Shown here: positions 52,008-59,499 of the stretch, piece by piece
Numbering within the stretch: the first letter of the stretch is position 1
How the letters are laid out: each line of letters opens with the position of its first letter
DNA from: JBBRCE01 sp038205115
GTDB lineage: Bacteria; Planctomycetota; Planctomycetia; Pirellulales; JBBRCE01
Length of the DNA: 64,000 nucleotides
Direction of reading: 5' to 3'
Assembly (NCBI GenBank): GCA_038205115.1
Contig: JBBRCE010000009.1
Span: 62,001 to 126,000 of the forward strand
Notes under the pieces: generated by a model
What the model was told of the DNA's origin: nothing
Seen by the model: the letters and a program-made list of their open reading frames with translations, nothing else
The model's database searches: none
Made by a program: the position numbers and the translations under genes

Positions 52008-52550
52008 TCAGGTGTTTGCCACGGGCCGATAGCTGTGTGCGTGATAAAACGTCGCGGCGGATTTCCAGGCGGGATGCGTCTCCAGCCAGATCTGGCGAAG
52101 TCCCAGATCCCACACCGCGGCTTCCAACGTCGCCAAAAGCAGCCGGCCGACGCCGCTCCGCTGCCAGCGTGGCACCACCGCCAACCAATGCACCACGGGC
52201 TTGGCATTTGCGTGAGAGCTTCCGCGCATGGCAAGCGCGATTGCTCCCACCGCTTGATCGTTATGCACGCCCATTGCTGGCAGTGCGAACCATACGGCCT
52301 GCGGGTTCCACCACCATTTGTCTAGGAACTCAACCCGGAAGTCCTCGGAAGTCCAACTGCGGACACCCAGTTTCTCACGGGCAAATGTACGCTGACGGAC
52401 ATCAATCCAGAGCTGTATATCACTGTCACTATTATAGTTGCGTACTACGATACCATCGACGTCCGGAATTGTCGGACGGTCGCTGAGAGTTTTCGTCAGT
52501 TGATCAATCGTCGCCATATTTCCTGCAGTTGCTGCGGAATACGTAATCAT
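52008..52550 (-). CDS. GNAT-family N-acetyltransferase
   Basis: A GNAT acyltransferase of up to 180 residues. The start may be ATG 52550 or ATG 52517 (MATIDQLTKTL). Motif A is evident: VVHWLAVVPRWQRSGVGRLL, LATLEAA (R/Q-x-x-G-x-G/A acetyl-CoA loop as QRSGVGRLL), with the following WDLGLRQIWLETHPAWKSAA, TFYHAHSYR as motif B. The first half (DIQLWIDVRQRTFAREKLGV) contributes the acceptor site. The acceptor is unknown. It lies 85 bases upstream of the ABC pair in the same direction and may share their transcript, and is divergent from the deoR-like gene. Confidence 0.85.
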   Translation of the reverse strand: MITYSAATAGNMATIDQLTKTLSDRPTIPDVDGIVVRNYNSDSDIQLWIDVRQRTFAREKLGVRSWTSEDFRVEFLDKWWWNPQAVWFALPAMGVHNDQAVGAIALAMRGSSHANAKPVVHWLAVVPRWQRSGVGRLLLATLEAAVWDLGLRQIWLETHPAWKSAATFYHAHSYRPVANT

Positions 52551-52590
52551 TAAAATTTATCAAAAAGATCAAAATCGCTCATTTAGATGA

Positions 52591-52619
52591 TTGAATTCTT
52601 TCAACTCTTCGTGCATACT
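52591..52619 (+). promoter_or_regulatory. Candidate promoter with overlapping inverted repeat ahead of the microcompartment operon
   Basis: TTGAAT at 52591-52596 and CATACT at 52614-52619 are separated by 17 bases, each matching the sigma-70 consensus at four of six positions. The inverted repeat TTGAA-TTCT-TTCAA (52591-52604) lies on the -35 box and is a natural place for a DeoR-type repressor. Position, 38 bases upstream of the deoR start, fits. This is an inspection-level call only. Confidence 0.35.
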
Positions 52620-52656
52620 GTTTCACGCAGGAGCGAAACTGGGTAAGGAAAAGAAG

Positions 52657-53436
52657 ATGGTCACTTCAGAAGCACGTCGCAATCGACTGTTGGAGTTTGT
52701 TCGCAGCCGGGGTTTCGCCTCGCTGCCGGACCTGCGAGACCAATTGGGCGTGAGCGAATCGACCATTCGGCGCGACTTGGATCAGTTGGAAGAAGCCGGA
52801 ACCGCCAAGCGCACGCATGGCGGTGTATTCTACACCGGCAGCTCGCCAAAATTGTTGCATTTCGATGAACGGCAGCCTGCCCAGTGGGATAAAAAACGCT
52901 CAATCGCCCTGCGAGCGTCGCAATTGATTGCCGACGGCGACACCGTGTTGCTTGATGGCGGAACAACGACCTACGAGGTGGCCAAGCTGTTGGTCGGCCG
53001 TCCGCTGCAAATCGTCACCACGTCGTTGCCGGTGGCCAACTTGTTCGCCTCGCAGCCCAACACCGATTTGATCCTGGTTGGCGGATACGTTTATCCACGC
53101 ACCGGCGTGGCGATTGGTCCGCACGCCAACGAAATGCTCAGTCGGTTGCACGTTCGAAAAACGATTCTTAGCGTGGCCGGTATTAACGATCGTGGTTTTT
53201 ATAACAGCAATTTGCTGTTGGTCGAGACCGAGCGGGCGATGATGGCCGCCGGCGAAGAAGTGATTGTCGTGGCCGATAGTACCAAGTTTGGTCATCAGGG
53301 CTTGATGCACCTTTGCCCATTGAATTCGGTGCAACAACTGGTGGTCGATCGAGACATTGCCGCCGCCTGGCGCGACAAAATCGCTGCTGCCGGAGTAAAG
53401 CTCATTATTGCCGATCCAGACAGCACGCAACCATAA
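52657..53436 (+). CDS. DeoR/GlpR-family transcriptional regulator
   Basis: A 259-residue sugar-metabolism repressor. The ATG at 52657 follows AAGGAAAAGAAG. The N-terminal winged helix-turn-helix is classic: RRNRLLEFVRSRGFASLPDL, RDQLGVSESTIRRDLDQLEE, AGTAKRTHGGVFY. The C-terminal DeoR sensor domain (DGDTVLLDGGTTTYEVAKLL; LDVVTTS-type LQIVTTSLPVANLFASQPNT; VRKTILSVAGINDRGFYNSN) has the phosphosugar-binding layout. PVM microcompartment loci of planctomycetes typically begin with such a regulator, so it likely represses the operon and is relieved by a fucose/rhamnose-derived sugar phosphate. First gene of the series. Confidence 0.93.
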   Translation: MVTSEARRNRLLEFVRSRGFASLPDLRDQLGVSESTIRRDLDQLEEAGTAKRTHGGVFYTGSSPKLLHFDERQPAQWDKKRSIALRASQLIADGDTVLLDGGTTTYEVAKLLVGRPLQIVTTSLPVANLFASQPNTDLILVGGYVYPRTGVAIGPHANEMLSRLHVRKTILSVAGINDRGFYNSNLLLVETERAMMAAGEEVIVVADSTKFGHQGLMHLCPLNSVQQLVVDRDIAAAWRDKIAAAGVKLIIADPDSTQP

Positions 53437-53495
53437 CGTAATCTATACTTCCAGACCTTCCTCTGCGCACCCGCTTAACCCGCCCAACTTACTTC

Positions 53496-54188
53496 ATGAG
53501 CACTGCTTCACTACAGCGCACGTCGCTGGACCGCGAGACCATCGAACGCATCGTGCGGCAGATTGTGCTGACGTCCAACGGATCGATGCCGTCGGCCGTT
53601 AAGTCGGCCGAGCCAAATTTGGTTGTCAGCATCTCCGCTCGACATTGCCATTTGACCGATGAGCATGTCGAAATTCTCTTCGGACCAGGGCACAAACTGA
53701 AGCCCATGAAGAACCTCTACCAAGACGGTTTTTATGCCGCGGAAGAAACGGTGATGGTGGTTGGCCCCAAGCGCAAGATGCTGCCGACCGTGCGAATTCT
53801 TGGCCCCACGCGACCGTTCAGCCAGGTGGAATTGGCGTTTACTGACGGCATTTCGCTGGGCATCGATCTGCCCGTTCGCGCCAGCGGCAAGATCGCCGGC
53901 ACGCCGGGTTGCGTGCTGGTTGGTCCACGCGGCGTGGTGGAACTCAAAGAAGGCGTGATCCGTGCCGAGCGCCATGTTCACATGAGCCTGGCGCATGCCG
54001 CGGCCTACGGCGTGAAGAATGGCGAGCGGATGGATTTGCGAATCACCTCCAGTTGCGGTCTGACTTTGCAAGATTTGTTGGTCAGGGCCGACGAGACCAG
54101 CAAGCTGGAAGTTCATATCGATACCGACGAAGGCAACGCGGCCGATCTGGATCACGCGACCAAAGTCGAACTGGTCAAGCAACGTTAA
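53496..54188 (+). CDS. pduL: PduL-type phosphate propanoyl/acetyltransferase
   Basis: Turns acyl-CoA and phosphate into acyl-phosphate and CoA inside the microcompartment, thereby recycling CoA. The 230-residue protein opens with a short amphipathic helix (RETIERIVRQIVLTS), an encapsulation peptide, then a linker. The two PduL half-domains carry the metal-binding histidines: SARHCHLTDEHVEILFGPGH (HxH) and ERHVHMSLAHAAAYGVKNGE (HxH). The conserved ILGPTRPFSQVELAFTDG lies between. It is followed by the two shell genes. No clear Shine-Dalgarno precedes the ATG at 53496. Confidence 0.95.
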   Translation: MSTASLQRTSLDRETIERIVRQIVLTSNGSMPSAVKSAEPNLVVSISARHCHLTDEHVEILFGPGHKLKPMKNLYQDGFYAAEETVMVVGPKRKMLPTVRILGPTRPFSQVELAFTDGISLGIDLPVRASGKIAGTPGCVLVGPRGVVELKEGVIRAERHVHMSLAHAAAYGVKNGERMDLRITSSCGLTLQDLLVRADETSKLEVHIDTDEGNAADLDHATKVELVKQR

Positions 54189-54241
54189 ACACACTGACGA
54201 CTTTCTGACAATCTTTTCTTCTTTATCTCGGAGCACACACA

Positions 54242-54547
54242 ATGGCAAAGGCGAACGAAGCGTTGGGCATGATCGAAACCAAGGGCTTCATTGCCCTGGT
54301 GGAAGCCAGCGACGCAATGTTGAAGGCCGCGAACGTAAAATTTCTCGGCTGGGATAAAGTCGGCAGTGGTCTGGTCACCGGTTTTGTGACCGGCGATGTC
54401 GCGGCCGTCAAAGCCGCCACGGATGCCGGCGCCAACGCTGCGGGCCGTCTGGGCGAAGTGGTGGCCGTGCAGGTCATTCCGCGTCCGCACGACGACCTGG
54501 CCATCGTCCTGCCCCAATCGCTGAAAAAAGCCGAAAATCTCGGCTAA
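54242..54547 (+). CDS. BMC-H hexameric shell protein (first)
   Basis: A 101-residue single BMC domain protein: ALGMIETKGFIALVEASDAM, LKAANVKFLGWDKVGSGLVT, GFVTGDVAAVKAATDAGANA, and VVAVQVIPRPHDDL. Hexamers of such proteins tile the flat faces of the shell; the pore loop corresponds to WDKVGSGLV. A 15-residue tail (LPQSLKKAENLG) extends past the usual end. The start ATG at 54242 follows CTCGGAG. It is a paralogue of the next gene, from which it differs mainly in pore loop and tail. Confidence 0.96.
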   Translation: MAKANEALGMIETKGFIALVEASDAMLKAANVKFLGWDKVGSGLVTGFVTGDVAAVKAATDAGANAAGRLGEVVAVQVIPRPHDDLAIVLPQSLKKAENLG

Positions 54548-54611
54548 TTCCGGCTCGATGCAGATTCGCTCGGACTTCATTTTCAAACATCATTCACAGG
54601 ATTATCGATAC

Positions 54612-54881
54612 ATGGATACTGCAATTGGATTGATCGAAACCAAGGGCCTGATCGCGCTGGTTGAAGCAACCGACGCCATGGCCAAAGCTGCCAACGTGCG
54701 CATTACCAAGCGCATTTCGATCGGCGGCGCATATGTTACGACCATCGTCACCGGCGACGTCGGCAGCGTGCGTGCGGCGGTTGAAGCCGGCGCCAACGCC
54801 GCTTCGCAAATTGGCGACCTGGTTGCCAGCCACGTCATTCCGCGTCCGGCCGAAGGCCTGGTCGCCGCGCTGTTGTCTTAA
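54612..54881 (+). CDS. BMC-H hexameric shell protein (second)
   Basis: An 89-residue BMC domain protein (ATG 54612): AIGLIETKGLIALVEATDAM, AKAANVRITKRISIGGAYVT, TIVTGDVGSVRAAVEAGANA, ASHVIPRPAEGL. The pore loop reads KRISIGGAYV, different from the first BMC-H, so the two shells may allow different metabolites to pass. No tandem-domain BMC-T gene occurs in the locus, which is normal for the PVM type with two BMC-H proteins. Confidence 0.96.
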   Translation: MDTAIGLIETKGLIALVEATDAMAKAANVRITKRISIGGAYVTTIVTGDVGSVRAAVEAGANAASQIGDLVASHVIPRPAEGLVAALLS

Positions 54882-54977
54882 TCACCTCAGCGGACGGTCC
54901 CTGGCGGTTGGCCAGGGCGGCTCGTGGCCGGTAACGTTTTTGCCCAATTTGTCCCGCGATCGGAAAGTGATGGAGCG

Positions 54978-56165
54978 ATGAAGATACTCGTTGCCAATCT
55001 TGGCTCGACAAGCTTCAAATTCCGGCTGTTCGATATGACCGACGAGCGCCAATTGGCGCGCGGCGGAGTCGAACGGATCGGCTCGGATGCCAGTCGTTGT
55101 TTTGTGGAAATCGGCGGCCAGCGACAAGAATTGACGGTTGCGGTGCCCGATCATGCGGTTGCCGTTCGGCAATGTTTGTCGCAACTCACCGATCCGCAAA
55201 CGGGTTGTTTGCAGGATGCGGCGGAAGTGGCCGCCATCGGCTTCAAAGCCGTACATGGTGGCCGTTACAGCGGCGTGCAACACGTGACGCCCGACGTTTT
55301 GGCCGCAATGGGCGAAATGTCGGAAGTTGCGCCGGCGCACAACCCGCCGTACATCAAGGCTATGCGGTTGCTCAGCGAAAAGTTGCCGGGCATTCCGTTG
55401 GTAGCGGCGTTCGAAACAGGCTTTCACCAGACGATTCCCGATCGCTTGCGATATTACGCCGTGCCCCGGCAATGGGCCGACGATTATCAGATCAAGCGCT
55501 GGGGATTTCACGGCGCCAGCCATCGTTTCATCGCCACCCGCACGGCCGAACTTTTGGGACGCAACGACCTGCGAATTATTTCCTGCCATTTGGGCGGATC
55601 GAGTTCGCTGTGCGCCATTCGCAATGGCCAAAGCGCGGCCATCACGATGGGCATGAGTCCGCAATCCGGACTGCCGCAAAATAACCGGGCAGGCGATTTC
55701 GATCTGTACGCGCTGCCAATCATTATGCGGCAAACGGGGCAAACGCTCGATCAAGTGCTGGTTGCACTGGCTGAAAAAAGCGGACTGCTGGGCTTGAGCG
55801 GCGTGAGCGGCGACGTGCGAGATTTGGAAGCCGCCGCCGAAGCCGGCAGCGCGCCGGCCAAGCTGGCGCTGGATGTGTTTACTTCCGCGATTCGCCACTA
55901 TCTGGGCGGATTGCTGGTCGAATTGGGCGGTTGCGACGTACTGGCGTTTACCGGCGGCATCGGCGAAAACGGCGCCAGCATCCGCACCGCCGTGTGCGCC
56001 AACTTGCAAGAGTTGGGCATCGTACTGGACGCGGACCTCAACGCCACGACGCGTACCGAAGCCAAGATTTCGGCCGCGCAGAGCCGCACGCAAATTTGGG
56101 TCATCCCCACCAACGAAGAAATCGTGGTGGCCCGGCAAACTCAAGAATTACTGTCGAAAGGTTAA
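54978..56165 (+). CDS. ackA: Acetate/propionate kinase
   Basis: Makes ATP and a carboxylate from acyl-phosphate. The ATG at 54978 (GGAG site about 8 bases before) starts MKILVANLGSTSFKFRLFDM, the family N-terminus. Motifs HGGRYSG, KRWGFHGASHRFIATRTAEL, ISCHLGGSSSLCAIRNGQSA, TGGIGENGASIRTAVCANLQ. The second acetate kinase signature is divergent (TMGMSPQSGLPQNNRAGDFD rather than the common TSMG.TPLEG..MGTRSGD.D), while Arg and Asp are kept; this hints at another acyl specificity, for example lactaldehyde-derived lactyl or propionyl. 395 residues. The stop is 3 bases before the next BMC-P gene. Confidence 0.93.
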   Translation: MKILVANLGSTSFKFRLFDMTDERQLARGGVERIGSDASRCFVEIGGQRQELTVAVPDHAVAVRQCLSQLTDPQTGCLQDAAEVAAIGFKAVHGGRYSGVQHVTPDVLAAMGEMSEVAPAHNPPYIKAMRLLSEKLPGIPLVAAFETGFHQTIPDRLRYYAVPRQWADDYQIKRWGFHGASHRFIATRTAELLGRNDLRIISCHLGGSSSLCAIRNGQSAAITMGMSPQSGLPQNNRAGDFDLYALPIIMRQTGQTLDQVLVALAEKSGLLGLSGVSGDVRDLEAAAEAGSAPAKLALDVFTSAIRHYLGGLLVELGGCDVLAFTGGIGENGASIRTAVCANLQELGIVLDADLNATTRTEAKISAAQSRTQIWVIPTNEEIVVARQTQELLSKG

Positions 56166-56168
56166 GCC

Positions 56169-56480
56169 ATGTTCGTCGCCCGGGTCACCGGTTCGGTCGT
56201 TTCAACGCAAAAGGTTGAGTCGATGACTGGCCAAAAGCTGCTGATCGTCGAGCCGTTTCGGCTCGAGCCGCAACAGCGCAATTCGCTGGTCAGCACGGGT
56301 CGCACGTTTGTGGCCGTCGATACCGTCGGGGCAGGCGAGGGCGAATTCGTGCTGATCACCCAAGGCTCCAGCGCGCGACTCACGCCGGAAACCAAAAACA
56401 TGCCCATCGACACGGTCATTATCGGCATCGTCGATCAAGTCCGCATCGACGGCAACGACGTCTTTCATCGTCCCGACTAA
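56169..56480 (+). CDS. BMC-P pentameric shell vertex protein (first)
   Basis: A 103-residue EutN/CcmL-type protein: MFVARVTGSVVSTQKVESMT, GQKLLIVEPF, FVAVDTVGAGEGEFVLITQG, PIDTVIIGIVDQVRI. Pentamers cap the vertices of the polyhedral shell. It follows ackA by 3 bases and is translated with it. The extra segment RLEPQQRNSLVSTGRTF between strands is the usual variable loop. One of three BMC-P paralogues in this locus. Confidence 0.95.
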   Translation: MFVARVTGSVVSTQKVESMTGQKLLIVEPFRLEPQQRNSLVSTGRTFVAVDTVGAGEGEFVLITQGSSARLTPETKNMPIDTVIIGIVDQVRIDGNDVFHRPD

Positions 56481-56569
56481 ACAGCACCTGTCGCCTGCAG
56501 CATTCAGCCACTTCACGCAACTCAAAACATTCCGCGATCTTTCACGCGATTCCACCCACGCGAAACAAT

Positions 56570-58048
56570 ATGCAAGCCACCGAAGATCTCATTCGTAGTG
56601 TCGTTCAGCAAGTGCTGAGCGAAATCAACGCTAACAAGTCGGTCACCAAGGCGGACAGTCACGGCGACTGCGGATGCCACAGCAAGTCAGACGCCTGCGG
56701 TTGTCATCGCGGCAAGTTCGGTATTTTTGACAACGTTGACGATGCCGTGGCCGCCGCCACCGACGCCTTCGAGCAACTCAGCGAACGAACGATTGCCGAC
56801 CGCAAGCGGATCATCGATCACATCCGCCGCATTTCGATCGACCAGTGCGTCGAACTCGGCACGATGGAAATGAACGAGACCAAGGTCGGCCGACTCGAAC
56901 ATAAGATTGCAAAACTCAAAACGCTGGGCGAGCGCACGCCGGGCGTTGAGTTCATGCGCAGCGAAGTGTTCAGCGGAGATAACGGTCTGGCCGTGATCGA
57001 ACACGCACCGTTCGGCGTGATTGGCTGCATCACGCCGGTCACGCATTCGCTGCCAACCATCACCGGCAACGCGGTGAGTATGATCGCCAGCGGCAACACG
57101 CTAGTGGTCAATCCGCATCCGTCCGGCAAGCGCGTTGCCGCCGAAGGCGTACGCCGTTTTAACGAAGCCATCTATCGCGACCTGGGCATCGACAATTTGA
57201 TTTGCCTATTGGCCGAGCCGACTTTGGAAACGGCCAATTCGCTGTTTAACCACCGCGGCGTCAAGCTGATTTGCGTGACGGGCGGGCCAGCGGTTGCCAA
57301 GGCGGCCATGCAAAGCAGCAAGCGGGCCATCGTCGCCGGGCCAGGCAATCCGCCGGTTGTGGTCGACGAAACGGCCGATCTGGATCGCGCCGCGCGCTGC
57401 ATCATTCAAGGTGCATCGTACGATAACAACTTGCTGTGCATTGCCGAAAAAGAAGTATTCGTCGTCGCCGAAGTCTTCGACCGCATGCTGGAAGCGATGG
57501 AAAATGCCGGCGCCGTGCGTTTGAACGCGCGCGAAGTCGACGCCCTGACCGCCAAGGCGATCACCAGCGTGGGCGAAGGCAAAGACAAGCACGATGTGGC
57601 GCATAAAGACTTCATCGGTCAAGACGCCGCCAAGTTGGCCGCCGCCATTGGCAAAACGATTTCGCCCAACGTGGAATTGATCTTTGGCGAAACCGACGAG
57701 CATAACCCGTTTGTGCCGGTCGAACAAATGATGCCCTTCTTGCCATTTGTCCGCGTCAAAGACGTCGATGAAGCGATCGCCAAGGCCAAATATTACGAAC
57801 ACGGTTTCCGTCACACCAGCATCATTCACTCCAACAACGTGCGGAACATGACCAAAATGGGCCGCGCCTTGGATACCACGTTGTTCGTCAAAAACGGGCC
57901 ATGCATGGCGGCGCTCGGTTTGGGCGGAGAGGGTTACCTGTCGTTTTCGATTGCCACGCCCACCGGCGAAGGTGTCACCACGCCACTCACGTTTACCCGC
58001 GAACGCCGCTGCTCATTGATTGACGACCTGCGAATTTTAGGAAAGTAA
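56570..58048 (+). CDS. CoA-acylating aldehyde dehydrogenase of the microcompartment
   Basis: Oxidises lactaldehyde or propionaldehyde to acyl-CoA with NAD+ and CoA (PduP/EutE-like), 492 residues. An N-terminal encapsulation helix (TEDLIRSVVQQVLSEINANK) is followed by an unusual linker with two CGCH motifs, Cys34-His37 and Cys43-His46 (GDCGCHSKSDACGCHRG), before the catalytic domain (DAVAAATDAFEQLSERTIAD). The catalytic Cys is Cys290 in ASYDNNLLCIAEKEVFV; EHAPFGVIGCITPVTHSLPT and KLICVTGGPAVAKAAMQSSK are the coenzyme-binding parts. The CGCH pair looks like a metal-binding or redox site. It is flanked by BMC-P genes on both sides. Confidence 0.93.
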   Translation: MQATEDLIRSVVQQVLSEINANKSVTKADSHGDCGCHSKSDACGCHRGKFGIFDNVDDAVAAATDAFEQLSERTIADRKRIIDHIRRISIDQCVELGTMEMNETKVGRLEHKIAKLKTLGERTPGVEFMRSEVFSGDNGLAVIEHAPFGVIGCITPVTHSLPTITGNAVSMIASGNTLVVNPHPSGKRVAAEGVRRFNEAIYRDLGIDNLICLLAEPTLETANSLFNHRGVKLICVTGGPAVAKAAMQSSKRAIVAGPGNPPVVVDETADLDRAARCIIQGASYDNNLLCIAEKEVFVVAEVFDRMLEAMENAGAVRLNAREVDALTAKAITSVGEGKDKHDVAHKDFIGQDAAKLAAAIGKTISPNVELIFGETDEHNPFVPVEQMMPFLPFVRVKDVDEAIAKAKYYEHGFRHTSIIHSNNVRNMTKMGRALDTTLFVKNGPCMAALGLGGEGYLSFSIATPTGEGVTTPLTFTRERRCSLIDDLRILGK

Positions 58049-58055
58049 CTCGACC

Positions 58056-58316
58056 ATGCAAATCGGACGCGTCGTCGGTACGGCCACCAGCACGGTCAAG
58101 CATGCCTCGATGGAAGGCTGGAAGTTGCTGGTTGTGCAATTTTATGGAGTCGACGGAACCACGCCGGACGGCGAACCGGTGCTGGCCATCGATACGCTCG
58201 GCGCTGGCCGCGGAGACAACGTGATCCTCAGCAGCGACGGCGCAGGCACGCGCAAGATTTTGAAACACGACAGTACGCCCGTGCGATGGATGGTGCTAGG
58301 CATTGAGGACGAATAG
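58056..58316 (+). CDS. BMC-P pentameric shell vertex protein (second)
   Basis: An 86-residue EutN/CcmL protein: MQIGRVVGTATSTVKHASME, GWKLLVVQFYG, VLAIDTLGAGRGDNVILSSD, PVRWMVLGIEDE. It starts 7 bases after the aldehyde dehydrogenase and has the shortest and most canonical form of the three vertex proteins. Confidence 0.96.
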   Translation: MQIGRVVGTATSTVKHASMEGWKLLVVQFYGVDGTTPDGEPVLAIDTLGAGRGDNVILSSDGAGTRKILKHDSTPVRWMVLGIEDE

Positions 58317-58380
58317 GGAATTGAAAACCGCAAATTGCGATCAGCAACTTGCAGGATGAACGCGGCAGCCATCGGAAATT

Positions 58381-59124
58381 ATGAACATCACAGCGGAACA
58401 CATCGAACGGATCGTACGCGAGGTGCTGGCGAATTTGCCAGCCGCCAAAGCGACTTCGTTGCTTGTTCCGCCGAGTAGCACAGCGTCCGTTAAAACGGGT
58501 ACACCTGCAATTTCAGCGGCAGACGTGCCGCAGGCCAACGCCATTGCGATCGACGGCAAAATCATCACGCTGGCACAGCTTGAAAAGCGGATTCAACCGG
58601 CCAGTCAAATTCTGCTGCATCGCGGAGCCCTGGTCACACCGGCCGCCCGCGATTGGCTCCGCGAGCGCAACGTGGCAATTGCGTTTCATCCCGCAAAGTC
58701 ATCTGCAGTTACGCCGCCCAAGTGGCAACTGGCTTGCGCCACGGCTGAGACCGATTTCGATCCGGCACAACTTCTGCGAAACGCCAACAAAGACAACGTC
58801 GCCACCGATCGTCTGGCCAGCACAGGCTTAAGCAGCGTGATTGACGAACTGGCCGACCGCGTCGCCAAGGGCGGCATGCTGGGCTTGCTGTTCACCACCA
58901 AGCTAGCCGCCGGCAATTGTTTGGCGAATCGCGTTCGGGGTGTGCGCGCGGCAAGTGCTCATTGCCAAGTCGGCGTGAAACAAGCCATCGCGGAAATCGG
59001 ACTGAATCTGCTTGTGATCGATCCGCGCGGCAAGAGTTCGTTTCAGCTGGGCAAGATGCTGCAAGCTTTTTACGGAACAGCCGCTCGCGAATGCCCGGCC
59101 GACTTCGCAAAGAAACTGCAGTAA
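58381..59124 (+). CDS. Microcompartment-associated protein with encapsulation helix and RpiB-like C-terminus
   Basis: A 247-residue protein. Residues 1-19 (MNITAEHIERIVREVLANL) are an amphipathic encapsulation helix like those of PduL and the aldehyde dehydrogenase here, followed by an Ala/Thr/Pro linker. The middle has HRGALVTPAARDWLRERNVA, a motif also found in ethanolamine-utilisation proteins such as EutT/EutQ-like ones. The last 100 residues (AKGGMLGLLFTTKLAAGNCL, ANRVRGVRAASAHCQVGVKQ) follow the pattern of ribose-5-phosphate isomerase B/LacAB (usual 'ANK..GIRAA...'), but with the catalytic region altered. It may be a sugar-phosphate isomerase or a structural lumen protein. Function unproven; position inside the shell operon is clear. 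Confidence 0.7.
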   Translation: MNITAEHIERIVREVLANLPAAKATSLLVPPSSTASVKTGTPAISAADVPQANAIAIDGKIITLAQLEKRIQPASQILLHRGALVTPAARDWLRERNVAIAFHPAKSSAVTPPKWQLACATAETDFDPAQLLRNANKDNVATDRLASTGLSSVIDELADRVAKGGMLGLLFTTKLAAGNCLANRVRGVRAASAHCQVGVKQAIAEIGLNLLVIDPRGKSSFQLGKMLQAFYGTAARECPADFAKKLQ

Positions 59125-59159
59125 CCAGCTTTAACAAGCGTCATCACAGAAACCACCTT

Positions 59160-59456
59160 ATGCGAATCGGCAAAGTCATCGGCACCCTGACGCTCAGTCG
59201 CTGGCATCCTACGCTGCAAGGTGCGCGCTACCTGATGGTGGTGCCGCAGTCGCTGGACAATCTCACTGGAGCATCCAAAGCGCAAGCCGAAGAGTTCGCC
59301 GTGTATGACGATTGCGGCGCTGGCCACGGATCGCTGATTGCCATTAGCGAAGGCGGCGAAGCGGCGCAGCCATTTCGGCCCGACGTGAAACCGGTTGACG
59401 CTTACAACGCGGCAATCTTGGACGAAATCCATCTGCCCACCGACACACGAAATTAA
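59160..59456 (+). CDS. BMC-P pentameric shell vertex protein (third)
   Basis: A 98-residue EutN/CcmL protein starting at ATG 59160: MRIGKVIGTLTLSRWHPTLQ, GARYLMVVPQSLDNL, EEFAVYDDCGAGHGSLIAIS, PVDAYNAAILDEIHL. It is the most divergent of the three: it has an insertion after the second strand (TGASKAQAEEF) and Cys in the GAG loop (DDCGAGHG). The end lies 43 bases before the aldolase gene. Confidence 0.94.
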   Translation: MRIGKVIGTLTLSRWHPTLQGARYLMVVPQSLDNLTGASKAQAEEFAVYDDCGAGHGSLIAISEGGEAAQPFRPDVKPVDAYNAAILDEIHLPTDTRN

Positions 59457-59499
59457 TTCCGACACAATCCATACTTCATCACTTTCAGTCGAGCCCGTT

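Noticed and set aside
54882..56144. 420-residue minus-strand open frame opposite ackA
   Set aside because: Antisense shadow in a GC-rich coding region; the plus strand has all acetate kinase motifs.
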